Below are positions 22,383 to 33,432 of a stretch of 64,000 nt of DNA, in pieces. Within the stretch, counting starts at the first letter, position 1, and each line of letters starts with the position of its first letter. The DNA is taken from positions 248,001-312,000 of the forward strand of contig NC_041681.1 of NCBI RefSeq assembly GCF_900005765.1, written 5' to 3'. This DNA is from Plasmodium relictum. Lineage: Eukaryota; Apicomplexa; Aconoidasida; Haemosporida; Plasmodiidae. Position numbers and translations under genes: made by a program. The notes below the pieces were generated by a model that worked only from the letters and a program-made list of their open reading frames with translations, ran no database searches and had not been told where the DNA came from.

Positions 22383-25331
22383 ATGAAGGAAAAATATGCA
22401 TTAACCTATCTCTTTTTGATGGTTGTTCTTTATGTTGTAAAAGGATACAACGTAAGAAATAGTAGTAATCCTAAAAATATAAGCAATTATAATGATAGTG
22501 AAAGTGTTGTTATTAGAAACACACGTGCTTTAACTCCCAAAGAGGAAAATGAGTTAAGAAAAATGAATCTTCATAAACAAATGACATTTATTCAAGCATC
22601 TTCATCTTCATCAAATATGATGCATGACCAAGAACTAAAAATAGAAGGGAGAATTTACGAAGTTACAGGGGTTGTTAATGGAATAACAAAAGGGCATCCT
22701 TTAGCAATTGCTTTAGGGGCACAGTATTCTAATTATTTTGATTTCTTAGAGATAATTAAATTAACTGATACGACTTCTCGTTTTAAATTTTTAGTTAAGC
22801 CAGGAAAATACTACTTACGTATTTATGGAAATACTTATATGACACCAAGTGCAATAAAAATTAGTATACCTTGTGATAAATGCAAATATGTTAATGGGAG
22901 TTACAATGATCGTATCCGTGTAAGCCCTTATAAATCTGATCCTAACTTGTTCATTTACAATTGGGAATTGCAAGTATCATCCCCAATACCATTGGAGCAC
23001 ATTAACACAGTTCATAATGATGAAGCTGATTGGTTTCATGGTAATACCTTAAATGATGAATTAAAATTAGATTCATCAGCTGCTGCGACAACTTTAAAAA
23101 CTTTTTATGGAATTGAATTAACTGGAATATGGGGTTCTGAATATTCAGATAGATTGTTAAGTGTTATATCTGAATTTCCTGATTGCGTAAAATTAGTTAC
23201 ATATGATAAAAATGCAAGAGCTCTTCAAAGAAAACACCAAAAATGGATTTTAATTAATGGTGATTTAGGTGCTTTTGATATGGATATAGAATTACATAAT
23301 AATCCAGAATATGAATATTCTAAAACAGTACGTGTTTCTGCAAATGCTTTTTCTTTCTCCCAAAAATTGGTTAAAAACCCTGGAAATAATGGTAAATATT
23401 TTTCTAGAAGGCTAGAAAAAGTAATAATTAGAGCTCTTTTTACACATGATTTTCAATTGTTTTCCACGTATTTTGAACAAAAACATGGTGTTACATTATT
23501 AGATCCAAATTCAAATGAATTAATGATAAAACAGATAACTGGATATGAACATAAAGATTATCAACCATGGAGTCAAAATATAGAAGAGCTTGTTGAAATA
23601 GCTACTTCATGGGATGAATATCCTAAAGGATTTCAAAAAGTTAAAGGCTTAAGATATTTAGTAAGAAGGAAAAATGGGTTAAAGCACCCTGTTTATCCAA
23701 CTGCTCCAGCTGTAGCTTTTCCAGGAGGATCAGAAAGAGATTCCTTCCTTGAATTTATGGAATCAGCATTTGTGAACTATAGCAATATTTCTCATTTAGT
23801 GCTTCACGAAATTGGACATTTTATTTATGAAAATAATTTACCTATTGAATTTAAAAACGAATGGATGGAATTAGGAAAGTGGTACAAAGAACCACTATCC
23901 CCAAGCAGCTGGGCTTCCAGATTAGAAGTAGAATTTGTTTCAGCTTATGCTCATGACAAAAACCCAGGAGAAGATTTTGCAGAATCAATAGCTTCATTTG
24001 TATTGAATCCAAGATTATTGAGTTCTAGATCTCCTAAAAAATATAAATGGTTAAAAGAAAAAGTATTTAGAGGTAGCTTTTATACTACTAGTGGATCCCA
24101 CTTATTTGAAGTTTTAAATCTAGGTAATGAAATATTTTATTATCCTGGAAAAGTAAAAAAGATATATGCAAAAGTCATCGGTAGTCCTACTGAAAATAAA
24201 CAAGTAAAGGTAGATATCTATTTATTATCCACAAGAGGATCGGATGGATGTGCAAAGCACGCATATGCTAGATTATTTTCTGAGCAGCAAACATATAGGG
24301 ATGTATTTTTCTTTCCAAAAGATGGCTCAGAATGCAGCCATCACTTATATGGAGAATTTTCTATGAATCCTAGTGAAAGCAGAGGCAGATGGGTATCTGA
24401 ATCGTTAACATTTACTGGACAAAATGATATAAATCGTTATACAGGAATAGGGTCATTTCTCTTTTATATCTATATAAATAATCAAAATGAAGATCTAGAA
24501 AAACCAATTCCCCTCTTAAATTCAATTTCTGTTCATCCATATGATTCTAGTGATACAGAAAATTCTCTAATAAGATTACAGATAATGGTATTAGAAGATC
24601 ACATGCTCAAAAAACAAGGTGGAACATACACAAATTTTGCATCAAAAGATAATAACAGTTACTCCTTTTTCAACTATACATACGAAATGTACGAACCTGA
24701 ATTTAACGCTGAAATAATAGAAAAAGATTATTTTCTATCAGATATTAGTACTAACGGTTTTAGACAGGTAAGCTCAGAATCTTGTAAAGAATATACAGAT
24801 ATGGATATATCAAAATTAAAATGTTTTCAAGTAGTGAATCCTGTTAGTATTCCAAAATATTGTATAGGTAACAGACTATATTTGAGACAGTTTTCTGCAG
24901 AAGACGAGGCAGGAAATCAAAGCATGATAAATATTTCATCAGATAAGTTCTTTGCTGATTTAAAACCTGGAACCGAAAGAGATACGCATGAGCCAGTTGT
25001 GTATAATGTTAAAGTATCAAGTAAATCAGCAAACAAAAATCACGATGGAGAAACAATTGTTACGGTTGATTTTAGTGTATTTGATGATTTATCTGGAGTT
25101 TTCTATATATATATATTTTTAAGAGATCCTCATGGTGGTATACATAGAAGTAGCGTTAACCGATCAATTCTACCAAATGGAGTTGGAATGAAAAATATAA
25201 ATCACAAAATACTATTACCTAAGGGTTCAATGGGTGGTACATGGATGTTAGACGAAATTAAAGCAGTTGATAGATGTAAGAACGAATCCAGAAATATTTA
25301 CTCTTATAGTGTTTATGTAGAAAATTCTTAA
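22383..25331 (+). CDS. SIAP1: Sporozoite invasion-associated protein 1, with a zincin-like core
   Basis: This single-exon gene encodes 982 residues. I take the ATG at 22383 because the signal peptide (about residues 1-22) starts there; the open frame extends 37 codons further upstream but is low complexity. SIAP1 is a secreted sporozoite protein known from rodent malaria for salivary gland colonisation and invasion. It is unusually rich in ordered sequence and has no Asn runs. Residues about 80-210 look like a beta-rich module. Residues 215-580 contain LHEIGHF, an HExxH zinc site at 475-479, and GEDFAESIASF at 529-539, offering a glutamate third ligand as in gluzincin peptidases. Residues about 590-980 look like several Ig-like modules with AEDEAGN and DDLSGVF turns. 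Peptidase activity is my inference. It is convergent with PLP1. Confidence 0.93.
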   Translation: MKEKYALTYLFLMVVLYVVKGYNVRNSSNPKNISNYNDSESVVIRNTRALTPKEENELRKMNLHKQMTFIQASSSSSNMMHDQELKIEGRIYEVTGVVNGITKGHPLAIALGAQYSNYFDFLEIIKLTDTTSRFKFLVKPGKYYLRIYGNTYMTPSAIKISIPCDKCKYVNGSYNDRIRVSPYKSDPNLFIYNWELQVSSPIPLEHINTVHNDEADWFHGNTLNDELKLDSSAAATTLKTFYGIELTGIWGSEYSDRLLSVISEFPDCVKLVTYDKNARALQRKHQKWILINGDLGAFDMDIELHNNPEYEYSKTVRVSANAFSFSQKLVKNPGNNGKYFSRRLEKVIIRALFTHDFQLFSTYFEQKHGVTLLDPNSNELMIKQITGYEHKDYQPWSQNIEELVEIATSWDEYPKGFQKVKGLRYLVRRKNGLKHPVYPTAPAVAFPGGSERDSFLEFMESAFVNYSNISHLVLHEIGHFIYENNLPIEFKNEWMELGKWYKEPLSPSSWASRLEVEFVSAYAHDKNPGEDFAESIASFVLNPRLLSSRSPKKYKWLKEKVFRGSFYTTSGSHLFEVLNLGNEIFYYPGKVKKIYAKVIGSPTENKQVKVDIYLLSTRGSDGCAKHAYARLFSEQQTYRDVFFFPKDGSECSHHLYGEFSMNPSESRGRWVSESLTFTGQNDINRYTGIGSFLFYIYINNQNEDLEKPIPLLNSISVHPYDSSDTENSLIRLQIMVLEDHMLKKQGGTYTNFASKDNNSYSFFNYTYEMYEPEFNAEIIEKDYFLSDISTNGFRQVSSESCKEYTDMDISKLKCFQVVNPVSIPKYCIGNRLYLRQFSAEDEAGNQSMINISSDKFFADLKPGTERDTHEPVVYNVKVSSKSANKNHDGETIVTVDFSVFDDLSGVFYIYIFLRDPHGGIHRSSVNRSILPNGVGMKNINHKILLPKGSMGGTWMLDEIKAVDRCKNESRNIYSYSVYVENS

Positions 25332-26711
25332 ACATATTTTAATGAAGAAAATATATTACTTAAAATAATTTATTATTGCTTTTAATTAATCATATATATT
25401 AAAAAATATTATTTCTATTTTAATTCAAAATGGGATTAATGTAGAAATAAATTTTAATATTTTTATAAATAATAATTTTTTTCTTTTTTTATGTATTTAT
25501 TGAAATTAAATTTTCTTGCAATTACATAAAATCTATGTATAATTAATTTTTTATTATAACTATATAATTTTTCATGTATGTATCTAAAAAACATTTTTAA
25601 TATTATTTTTTTAAAAGAACAAATATCTAGAGATTATTTTATGTAACAAAATTTTTTTAAATAAATTTTTATAATATTGGATTTTTTCTTTTGCAATACT
25701 AAATATTTACGTTTTCTATCTGCAATTCTTTCAAATTTTTCATATTTTAATTTATTCTCTTTTTAAATTTATACATAATTCAGAAATGTACTTAAAAATT
25801 AATAATAAAAGCAATGCTAGCTTTTCTTGTTGTACATAGAGGAAAAAATAAATATAATAATGAGGAAAAAAAAAACACAAAAATCTTATATATGTAATAC
25901 CCTTTTATATTAAAGTACTTTTAATTTTTGCTATATTTTACCATAAATCCTTTCTATTTATTTAAATCATTTCTCATTATATAAAAGTTAAAATTAGAAA
26001 TTAAAATAATGAATAAAAACTTTTACATAAAATATTAACTCTCATTATATCGTTTAAAAAATTAAAGGTACCTTGTTTTATTCATATAAGAAAACGTCTT
26101 ATTTTAAAATTAGCATAGAATGAAATTTTTTCATTTTATAGAAATACTCTTAAAAAAATAAAATATATTTTAAGTTAGATGCATGAATCTATAAAATAAA
26201 ATTAAAAAAAGAATCATATTACTTATTTTAATATACATTTAATAAATATATTTATTATTTCAAATTACATATCGTATAAAATTGAAATTTAAAGTTTTTT
26301 TATAACGATAGATGTGTATATATATCTAAAGAAGAAAAAAGTAAAATAAATGTAAACAAAAAATTAAAATAATAATAAAAATAATAATAAAATGTATTTA
26401 TTTTTTAACATTTTAAAAAGATATTATAATAAAAAGTAAAAAAAAATAAATTGATGGAATATAAAAGATGCAGAGAAAACAAAATATGTAAAAATATAAA
26501 AAAAAAAAGAGGAAAAAAGAAATGAAGCACAAAACAGAACAAATTAAAAAGAAGAATAAAAGTTTAAAATGAATAAGTTAAAAAAAAAATAATAACATAA
26601 TTATTCATATTTTATTAAAATTATGTTAAATGTTTTTATAATAAAATCTGAGTATATATATGTAAAAAAAAGTGCTTAAATTTTTATAAATTTATTTTTT
26701 AATTCAAGTAT
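25332..26711. other. Convergent 3' region of SIAP1 and PLP1
   Basis: About 1.4 kb between two stop codons contain A/T-rich sequence only. I see no gene. It must hold both 3' UTRs. Confidence 0.6.
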
Positions 26712-29700
26712 TTATTCTAAATTTCTGCAAAGTAATACCATAAACAATGATCTGTAATTATTTAATCCAATTCCTTTTCCACAACCATGAACAGAACAAG
26801 CTGCTAAACTTTTTGCACATTTATCGAATGGTGCTTTTACAAATGGATTAGAGGAATTAAATTCAGCTTTAAATCCAGACAAAATTGTACCTTTGGAAGG
26901 GCATTCACCAACTAATTTTCCATCATTAAATGGTTGTGATCGATTAACAGAACCATGGAAATTATCTAATGCAACAAGAGATAAATTATTTACACCTGTC
27001 CATATTGTCGTGTCTACGCAAACAAGGTAAATGTAACTTTTTTCATTTGAAGAACTCATATTAACAGAGCATTCTTTCAATCCTATAAATAAAAAATATA
27101 TTTTATAGAAAGAAAAAAAAAAGAATAAAAAATAAAAATAAATAAATAACCTGGCCTACAGGGAGTAGAATAAATATATTCAGCAGCATTATTTCTACTA
27201 GAAGAAGAAGATAAACCAAATCCAAATATTATGGTATAATCATTTGGGCATTTTGCACTATTAAAAGTTGAACTACTTTCACTTACCACTTGTTCAGAAA
27301 ATGGTAAAGGTTGTATACCACATTCCATATAAAGATAAGCAGAATCATATTTCCTTGAATGCCCTTGTTTTGATGTGCAGCTACTGGATCCAGCTTCACA
27401 TATTTCAATATCATAACCTTTCAGATTTTTTGTGTAATTCCAGAAATTCTGCTTTAATGAAAAACCAAATAAAACAACCTCATTATGAGGACATTCTGCA
27501 CTTATAGGAGGAGGAGAAGTTTTAGTAATTGTCGTTGAATTAGTTAGCTATAAAAATAAAAAATATATACAAAAATTCAAATGAAAATACTTATTAAAGA
27601 ATATGATTAATAATATATTCTTTAAAAAAAAAAAAAAAAAAAGGAATAAATAAAATAAACAATAATATATCATAATAAAATAATTGAAAAAAAGAATTAG
27701 AAGCGTTTATTCTTTTTTCTGTTATGCACTCAGTTTATTAATTCTCTATTTTCCTATGTATATATATTACTATGGCAATAATGTTTTTATCTTCTTTTTG
27801 CATAGTATCATGAGGTGAATATCCAAATACTCTAGAATAATATATTAATGCTTTTTCATAAGATTTTTTTAATTCATCTGAATCAAAGATATTAGAAATT
27901 GGTGTTAATTTAATATTTATAGGCATTGGATTAGTAGAAACTGTTTTTGACCATTCATATAAATTTTCTTCTTTTGTTACATCTTTAATTGGATTTCCTC
28001 CCATTACAATTAATGTTTCTTTCATGTTATAATTTTCATCATTATTTTTCGAAGAACTATTTGAATTTGTATTGGTTGATCCACCTCCACTGGCAAAACC
28101 AAATTGAGCACGAATCTCCGCTTTTACACTAACACCTTCTCTTTTCATTTTTGAAATAGATGAAGTGGAGACATCTATTATCTTTGTTATTTTGCCACCT
28201 ATATTTTTAAAAAAGTAAATATTATATTAATTAAATATATATAATATATTAAGAAAAAGTAATGGATACTTCAAAATTTTTAGTTATACTTTGTAAAATA
28301 ATATAAATAAATTCTTTCTTTTTTAATTACCTAACTGTGCTTCAGTAATAATATGTGTACCATATACTTTAAAAAATTCTATCCAAGAATTTACACTTTT
28401 ACAAGCTTCTTCAGATTTTTTTTCTTTATAAACACCTGAACTACATTCGCTGTCTTTATCTAATCCTGTAAAATTAGGTGGAAGACTATTCAATGCATTA
28501 TTAAATGCAGTCGTTGTTTTCCTAAAATTTTTTAAAGAAATATTTTTGCTATTGTATATATTCTTTTTATATATATCATAAAAATATTTTTTCTAATATA
28601 TATATATATATATAAATTTAATTTATACTATTTAAATAACTTTTATTAAAACTTTTATAAAAAAGAAATAAAATCGGATAATAAAATTTGTGAAAAAAAT
28701 AAAAATTTTTTTATTTATATATTACCATTCAACATAAGGTGGCAATCCTATTGTATACTTTATACAATTAGATTTAATAAAATATGTTTTTTTTGATCTT
28801 TTAGAAACTTCATTAATAAAACGTTTATAACCAGCGGATGCAGAAAAGGATGCTAAACCTATATATCCACCTTCCACTTTTGCTTCGGCTGATAAAGTTT
28901 TAGAATAATCTGAAACGCTAGAACATTCATTAATCTAAAAAAAAAAATATATATATATATATAATGTGTACGTAATCTATAAAACAATAATAAATAAAAA
29001 ATTATTACTTAAAAATATTTTAAATAGTAAGAAAAATATAAATTTATATAAACACAAAGTTATGTTTTAGTATACCGATTCTATTCTACTACATGCACTT
29101 TCTTTTCTTATCCATCCATTTAATGGCTGCAGAGTAACTAAATCATTTGCAACTCCTTCATCGCTTAATGCCCATTCCATTAAATAAATTTGAGCTCTAT
29201 AACCAGGATCGGTTAAAGAATCAGCTTCACCTAATGGATTACCAAAAAGTAAATCATAGCCAATACCTACAAAATATAAACCTGGAAATACAGTTGGATC
29301 ATCATTAATTAAATTTTCGTTATTTCCATCTTCATCTTCATCTTCATCATTTTTGTTTACTTTTTGGTGTAACCTATTATTAGTTTCTTTTAATTTTTTT
29401 TTTCTTTCTTTTTTTTCTTTAATGGCAAAATTATATTTTTTAGATTTTGTTTTTTTATATTTTTTTTTTTTTTCTTTGGATTTTTCTTCATTTTTAATCT
29501 TAATTTTTTTCTTCATCTTTTCAACTAAAAGAAAAAATTTTATATATTTAAATACTAAAATCATAAAATAATATTATTGTGCATGTATCCATTTAATATA
29601 TTTAACTAAAATATCTTTTTCTTTTTTTTTATGATTACCTTTATCTATTTCGGTGTCATCGTTGTTTTCATCATCACTGTCACTATTATTTTTATTGCTA

Positions 29701-30480
29701 TCCTTTTCTTTGATATTATCATCATTAAAATTTAAATTATCACCATCATTATCACTTTTTTTGTTATTTTCATCATCGTTATTTTTTAAAGAATTTTCTG
29801 ATATTATTTTTTCTGTAAATTTATTTAAATATATATATATACATGTATGTATGTATGTATGTATGTATGTATGTATGTATGTATGTATGTATGTATGTAT
29901 GTATGTATGTATGTATGTATGTATAATAACATTAAAAAAATATTTCACTAGAAAAAAATTGACATAATTAAAGTTTTGTTATATAAAATCTTAGTTTATA
30001 TATATAATATAAAATTTTCCTTTTTTCCCTATATATACACAAAATTATTACTAACAACAATGAATATAAAATAATATATTTCCATAAAGATATATATAAT
30101 ATTGAAACTCAATTTATTTATCTATTTATTTATAAAACTAAAAAAAAACAAAAAGTAAATAATTTACCAATAGAATTATAAAAATCATTGGAATCCTGAT
30201 TATCTTTTTTTTTTGAATTTTCACTATTATTTATATTTTCGTCTTTATTAATGAGAGAAAAATTCTCTCCATTTGTACATGATTTATTACTACACAAAAT
30301 ATTTTCACCATTTTCTATACTCATTAAATTCTCATTTTTTTTAGAAATAATATTATTATTCTCCCTTTTTTTATAATTTTTATTTCTTTCAGCATTTATA
30401 CTATTTAAAAAGCCAATATGAAATATGCACATTAAAATATACACAAAGAAATAGTATTCTTTTATATTTATCATCTTCAT
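26712..30480 (-). CDS. PLP1: Perforin-like protein 1 (SPECT2), MACPF pore former
   Basis: I rebuilt eight exons: 30168-30480, 29639-29812, 29076-29524, 28726-28934, 28331-28521, 27771-28198, 27151-27547 and 26712-27082. Every junction is GT/AG and keeps phase, giving 843 residues, close to my recollection of P. falciparum PLP1. A signal peptide covers about residues 1-28. A Lys/Glu/Asp-rich stretch runs to about 230. The MACPF domain covers about 235-585, with its signature YGTHIITEAQLGG at 435-447 spanning the exon 5/6 junction. The C-terminal Cys-rich beta-prism (APC-beta) domain fills about 589-843. The protein is a micronemal pore former that lets sporozoites cross host cells (established for SPECT2). 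A second function in blood-stage egress has been reported. No key element is missing. Confidence 0.95.
29843..29924. repeat. (ATGT)n tetranucleotide microsatellite in PLP1 intron 1
   Basis: About 20 perfect units of ATGT lie just upstream of the exon 2 acceptor of PLP1, followed on the exon side by a short (TA)n run. The perfection suggests recent expansion and high length polymorphism. Confidence 0.92.
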
Positions 30481-30487
30481 CTTTGTA

Positions 30488-30544
<57 letters not shown>

Positions 30545-32511
30545 TTTTTTTTACTTTTTCCTTTATTGAAACATTAAAAATGTCAAACATATAAAGGAAT
30601 ATAACAAATTATTTTCAATACACCTTAAAATGAAATTTATGTCATACAAAAGGCCTTTAAAAATGAAAATCTAATAAAAAAAAAAAACCTATATAAATTT
30701 TAAATTACTACAAATAATAAATATAATTATGAAAAAAATGTAAATTTTGACAGAAAATCGAAATATTTTAAAAATGTAGAATAATGTTAAAATATATTTT
30801 TATTTTATAATAGATAAATATAAAAAATATATTGAAACACTTATAAGTGATATAACAAATTTATTTTTCACTTAAAAATTATAGGACACATCTACAAAAT
30901 TTAGTGAAAAATAAAGCAAAAAGTGTGTATTTTTTTTTTTTTAAATTAACACATTTTGAAAAATATACGTGCTGATATGAAAAAAGAGAAAATAGTTACA
31001 TATTTTATATACTTCACTTTTTCTATATATTTTTCATTATAAAAATATTAAAGTAAAAAAAATGAATATACATATTTTTACACAATCAAAGTTTTTTTTT
31101 AAAGAGATTTTATTCTCACAAATAAGAAAAATGTATTAAAAAATCCATTATCAAATCAATTGTTAGGAACAGAAAAAAAAATGTGCATGCATGTCTAATT
31201 TTTAAAACAAATAACCTATAACTTTTTTGGGTTTTTTAATCTTTGGTTACTAAAAAATGTTATATCACATGTACATTTAAAATATTTAAGAAATTATAAT
31301 ATATTTTTTTTTTTTTTATCAAAGATAGTTACATAGACATATTTTTCATTATTTTGTTTTTTTAATTAACTAATATTTAAAGTTTATATTAATAGATGCC
31401 TATATGTATTCAATAGAATATATAACAATGAATCATCTATTATTATTTACACTGGAATTTTGATAAATAATTTTTATAAATGTAATTAATTTTTTTTTTT
31501 TTTTGTATGATATAAATAAATTTATAATATTCTTGTATAATAATTTTTTAACTCACTATTTTAATCAATGGTGTTAAAATTAATTTTTATTTTGAAATGG
31601 CAAAGGAATGATGTAACTGAAAGAATTTTAGTTATTGTTCTTATACTGAAATTATTTTAAGGGTACAAGGAATTTATTATTTTCATAATTTTTATGCTTT
31701 TTCTCAAAATAAATATTAAAATATATTTATTTCTTTTAATTTTTTTTTTTCGGTTTCCATTTGTAAGTGGAAATTTTAATATATACACTATTGATAAAAA
31801 TATTTATATATTTTTGTATGAAAAGAAAAAAAAAAATAGACAGAAAAACACCGCATGCTCTTTTGCTTTTATTTGATTTATTTTATTTTTTTTTTTTTTG
31901 TCATTTATAAATACTTAAAAAAACAAATTCGTAAGAGCCTTTAAAAATAAAATGTAATTTTTTAACACATATATTGGGTATTTTTATTTTTTTATATATC
32001 AGATATTAAATAATTTATTACTGAATAATTCTTTAAAATTAAGATATTTTACATCTATTTCTTTAGAAAATTAATCCTTTTGAAACATTTAAGCATTTTA
32101 CTTATATGCCCCAAAGTTAGCTATAATTTATTTTGTAAGAATATTTACCTTAAAGATATAAAAAATTTAAAAAAAAATTAATTATATAAAAAAAGAAATA
32201 AAAAATAAAAGTTTACCAATGTTATAAAGAACTTAAAAAAATATACATATACCATAAGAAATAAATAAGTAAAATTAATGTAATATACATATGAATCTTA
32301 TAAGTTTTTTAACTTATTACTTGCAATCTTATCTTTTTTTATTGTATATAACCCTAATAAAAAAATTATATTTTTCCTTTCTAATTTTTTCTTATATAAT
32401 ATGTTGAATGTGCTAAATCCTATTTCTCGTAATTATAGCCATCATTGTTTTTATTAGATAATTTATATGTTAGTATTTTTTAATATTACAATAATGTTCT
32501 AAACTATTTCA
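30481..32511. other. PLP1 promoter region
   Basis: Two kilobases lie upstream of PLP1 and downstream of the secreted-protein gene, both minus strand. A (TA)n run abuts the PLP1 start (about 30491-30541). A TGCATGCATG element lies at 31184-31193. A single TAGCTA lies at 32119-32124. I see no gene. Confidence 0.6.
31184..31193 (-). promoter_or_regulatory. TGCATGCATG element upstream of PLP1
   Basis: Ten bases contain a full TGCATGCA plus an overlapping second TGCATG, about 700 bases upstream of the PLP1 ATG. This is the AP2-Sp-type sporozoite motif; AP2-EXP also binds TGCATGCA, so the factor cannot be named for certain. The function is inferred from motif and stage of the gene. Confidence 0.55.
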
Positions 32512-33432
32512 TTAGTAATAATCTTCATCTTCATCATCATCTTCATCTTCATATTCATATTCATCGTCGTCTTCATATTCTTCTTCATAATCCTTGTCAT
32601 TCTTTTTCTTTTTAGAATCAGATTTATTTGAACTTGTTGTTCTTTCTTCATGTGTAGGTAAAGGAGCTTTTTCTTCACCTAAAAATTTGGGAGGTGATGG
32701 ACTGGGTTCGCTTGAAAATAAAGAAGATACGGCTGATACTACACCAGATATAGAGCTAATAATAGATGTGATATTAAACAATGCTCCAATAAACTGAGAA
32801 AAGGAATGTGGATATCTTTTTAATAAATTATTTGAATTATGTGTATACTTTTCTATACTACCATTTCCTTCATATCCGTTATTTTTTTTTATTACTAAAT
32901 TTTTCTTTTTCATAATTAATTCATTTTCTAACAAAAGAGACATAATTTCCTCATCATCTTTTTCTTGAATATTTATATTAAACACATATCTACTAAAAAC
33001 ATAATTCGTAATTGAATAATTTGTTTTAAATGAAAATGTTTGTCTCTCTTTATATAAGGTGTCACTAAATGAGCTAATTTCATCTAAAGGAAATAAATCA
33101 GGTAATCTCTTTTGTACATCTAAAATATCTACTTTATTTTTTTCATTATATACTCCTAATCCTTTGGCTTCATCTATATTTAAATCATCAAAAATGAAAA
33201 CTGCTCTAATTTCAGTTGCATATTTTTTCATATAATATTTATATGTTCTCAACGAATTATCTATTAGCTTTTCATTTTGATCTTCTAAATTTGATTGATC
33301 AATAATAACTCTTGCTTCATTTAAAAATTTAAATCTTTTATCTTTTACTATATCATTTAATGTAATAGCACATATATGCTTAATATTAATAAAAAAAATT
33401 GAAAAAATTAAAAAATAGAAAAAAGTTTTCAT
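32512..33432 (-). CDS. Small secreted protein with hydrophobic segment and acidic tail
   Basis: This single-exon gene encodes 306 residues. I do not recognise a characterised family. A signal peptide covers residues 1-22 (cleavage likely after HICA). Residues 25-200 are mixed and look folded, with no cysteine past the signal peptide. Residues 211-241 form a Ser/Gly/Ile/Val-rich hydrophobic segment with two short SS-x-SG turns, which could insert in or bind membrane. It is followed by a Pro/Ser linker and then a Lys-rich and finally a nearly pure Asp/Glu/Tyr tail from about 280. It sits directly upstream of PLP1 on the same strand. Three TAGCTA elements 250-420 bases upstream suggest ookinete expression. 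A role in mosquito-stage motility or traversal is inference from context only. Confidence 0.85.
   Translation of the reverse strand: MKTFFYFLIFSIFFINIKHICAITLNDIVKDKRFKFLNEARVIIDQSNLEDQNEKLIDNSLRTYKYYMKKYATEIRAVFIFDDLNIDEAKGLGVYNEKNKVDILDVQKRLPDLFPLDEISSFSDTLYKERQTFSFKTNYSITNYVFSRYVFNINIQEKDDEEIMSLLLENELIMKKKNLVIKKNNGYEGNGSIEKYTHNSNNLLKRYPHSFSQFIGALFNITSIISSISGVVSAVSSLFSSEPSPSPPKFLGEEKAPLPTHEERTTSSNKSDSKKKKNDKDYEEEYEDDDEYEYEDEDDDEDEDYY

Noticed and set aside
26180-26185. TGCATG in the convergent region between SIAP1 and PLP1
   Set aside because: It lies downstream of both genes; a single copy is within what chance would give.
29843-29948. Frame starting MKYFFNVIIHTYIHTYI upstream of PLP1 exon 2
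   Set aside because: The His-Thr-Tyr-Ile string is the intronic (ATGT)n microsatellite; the acceptor at 29812 and phase continuity show that coding starts after it.
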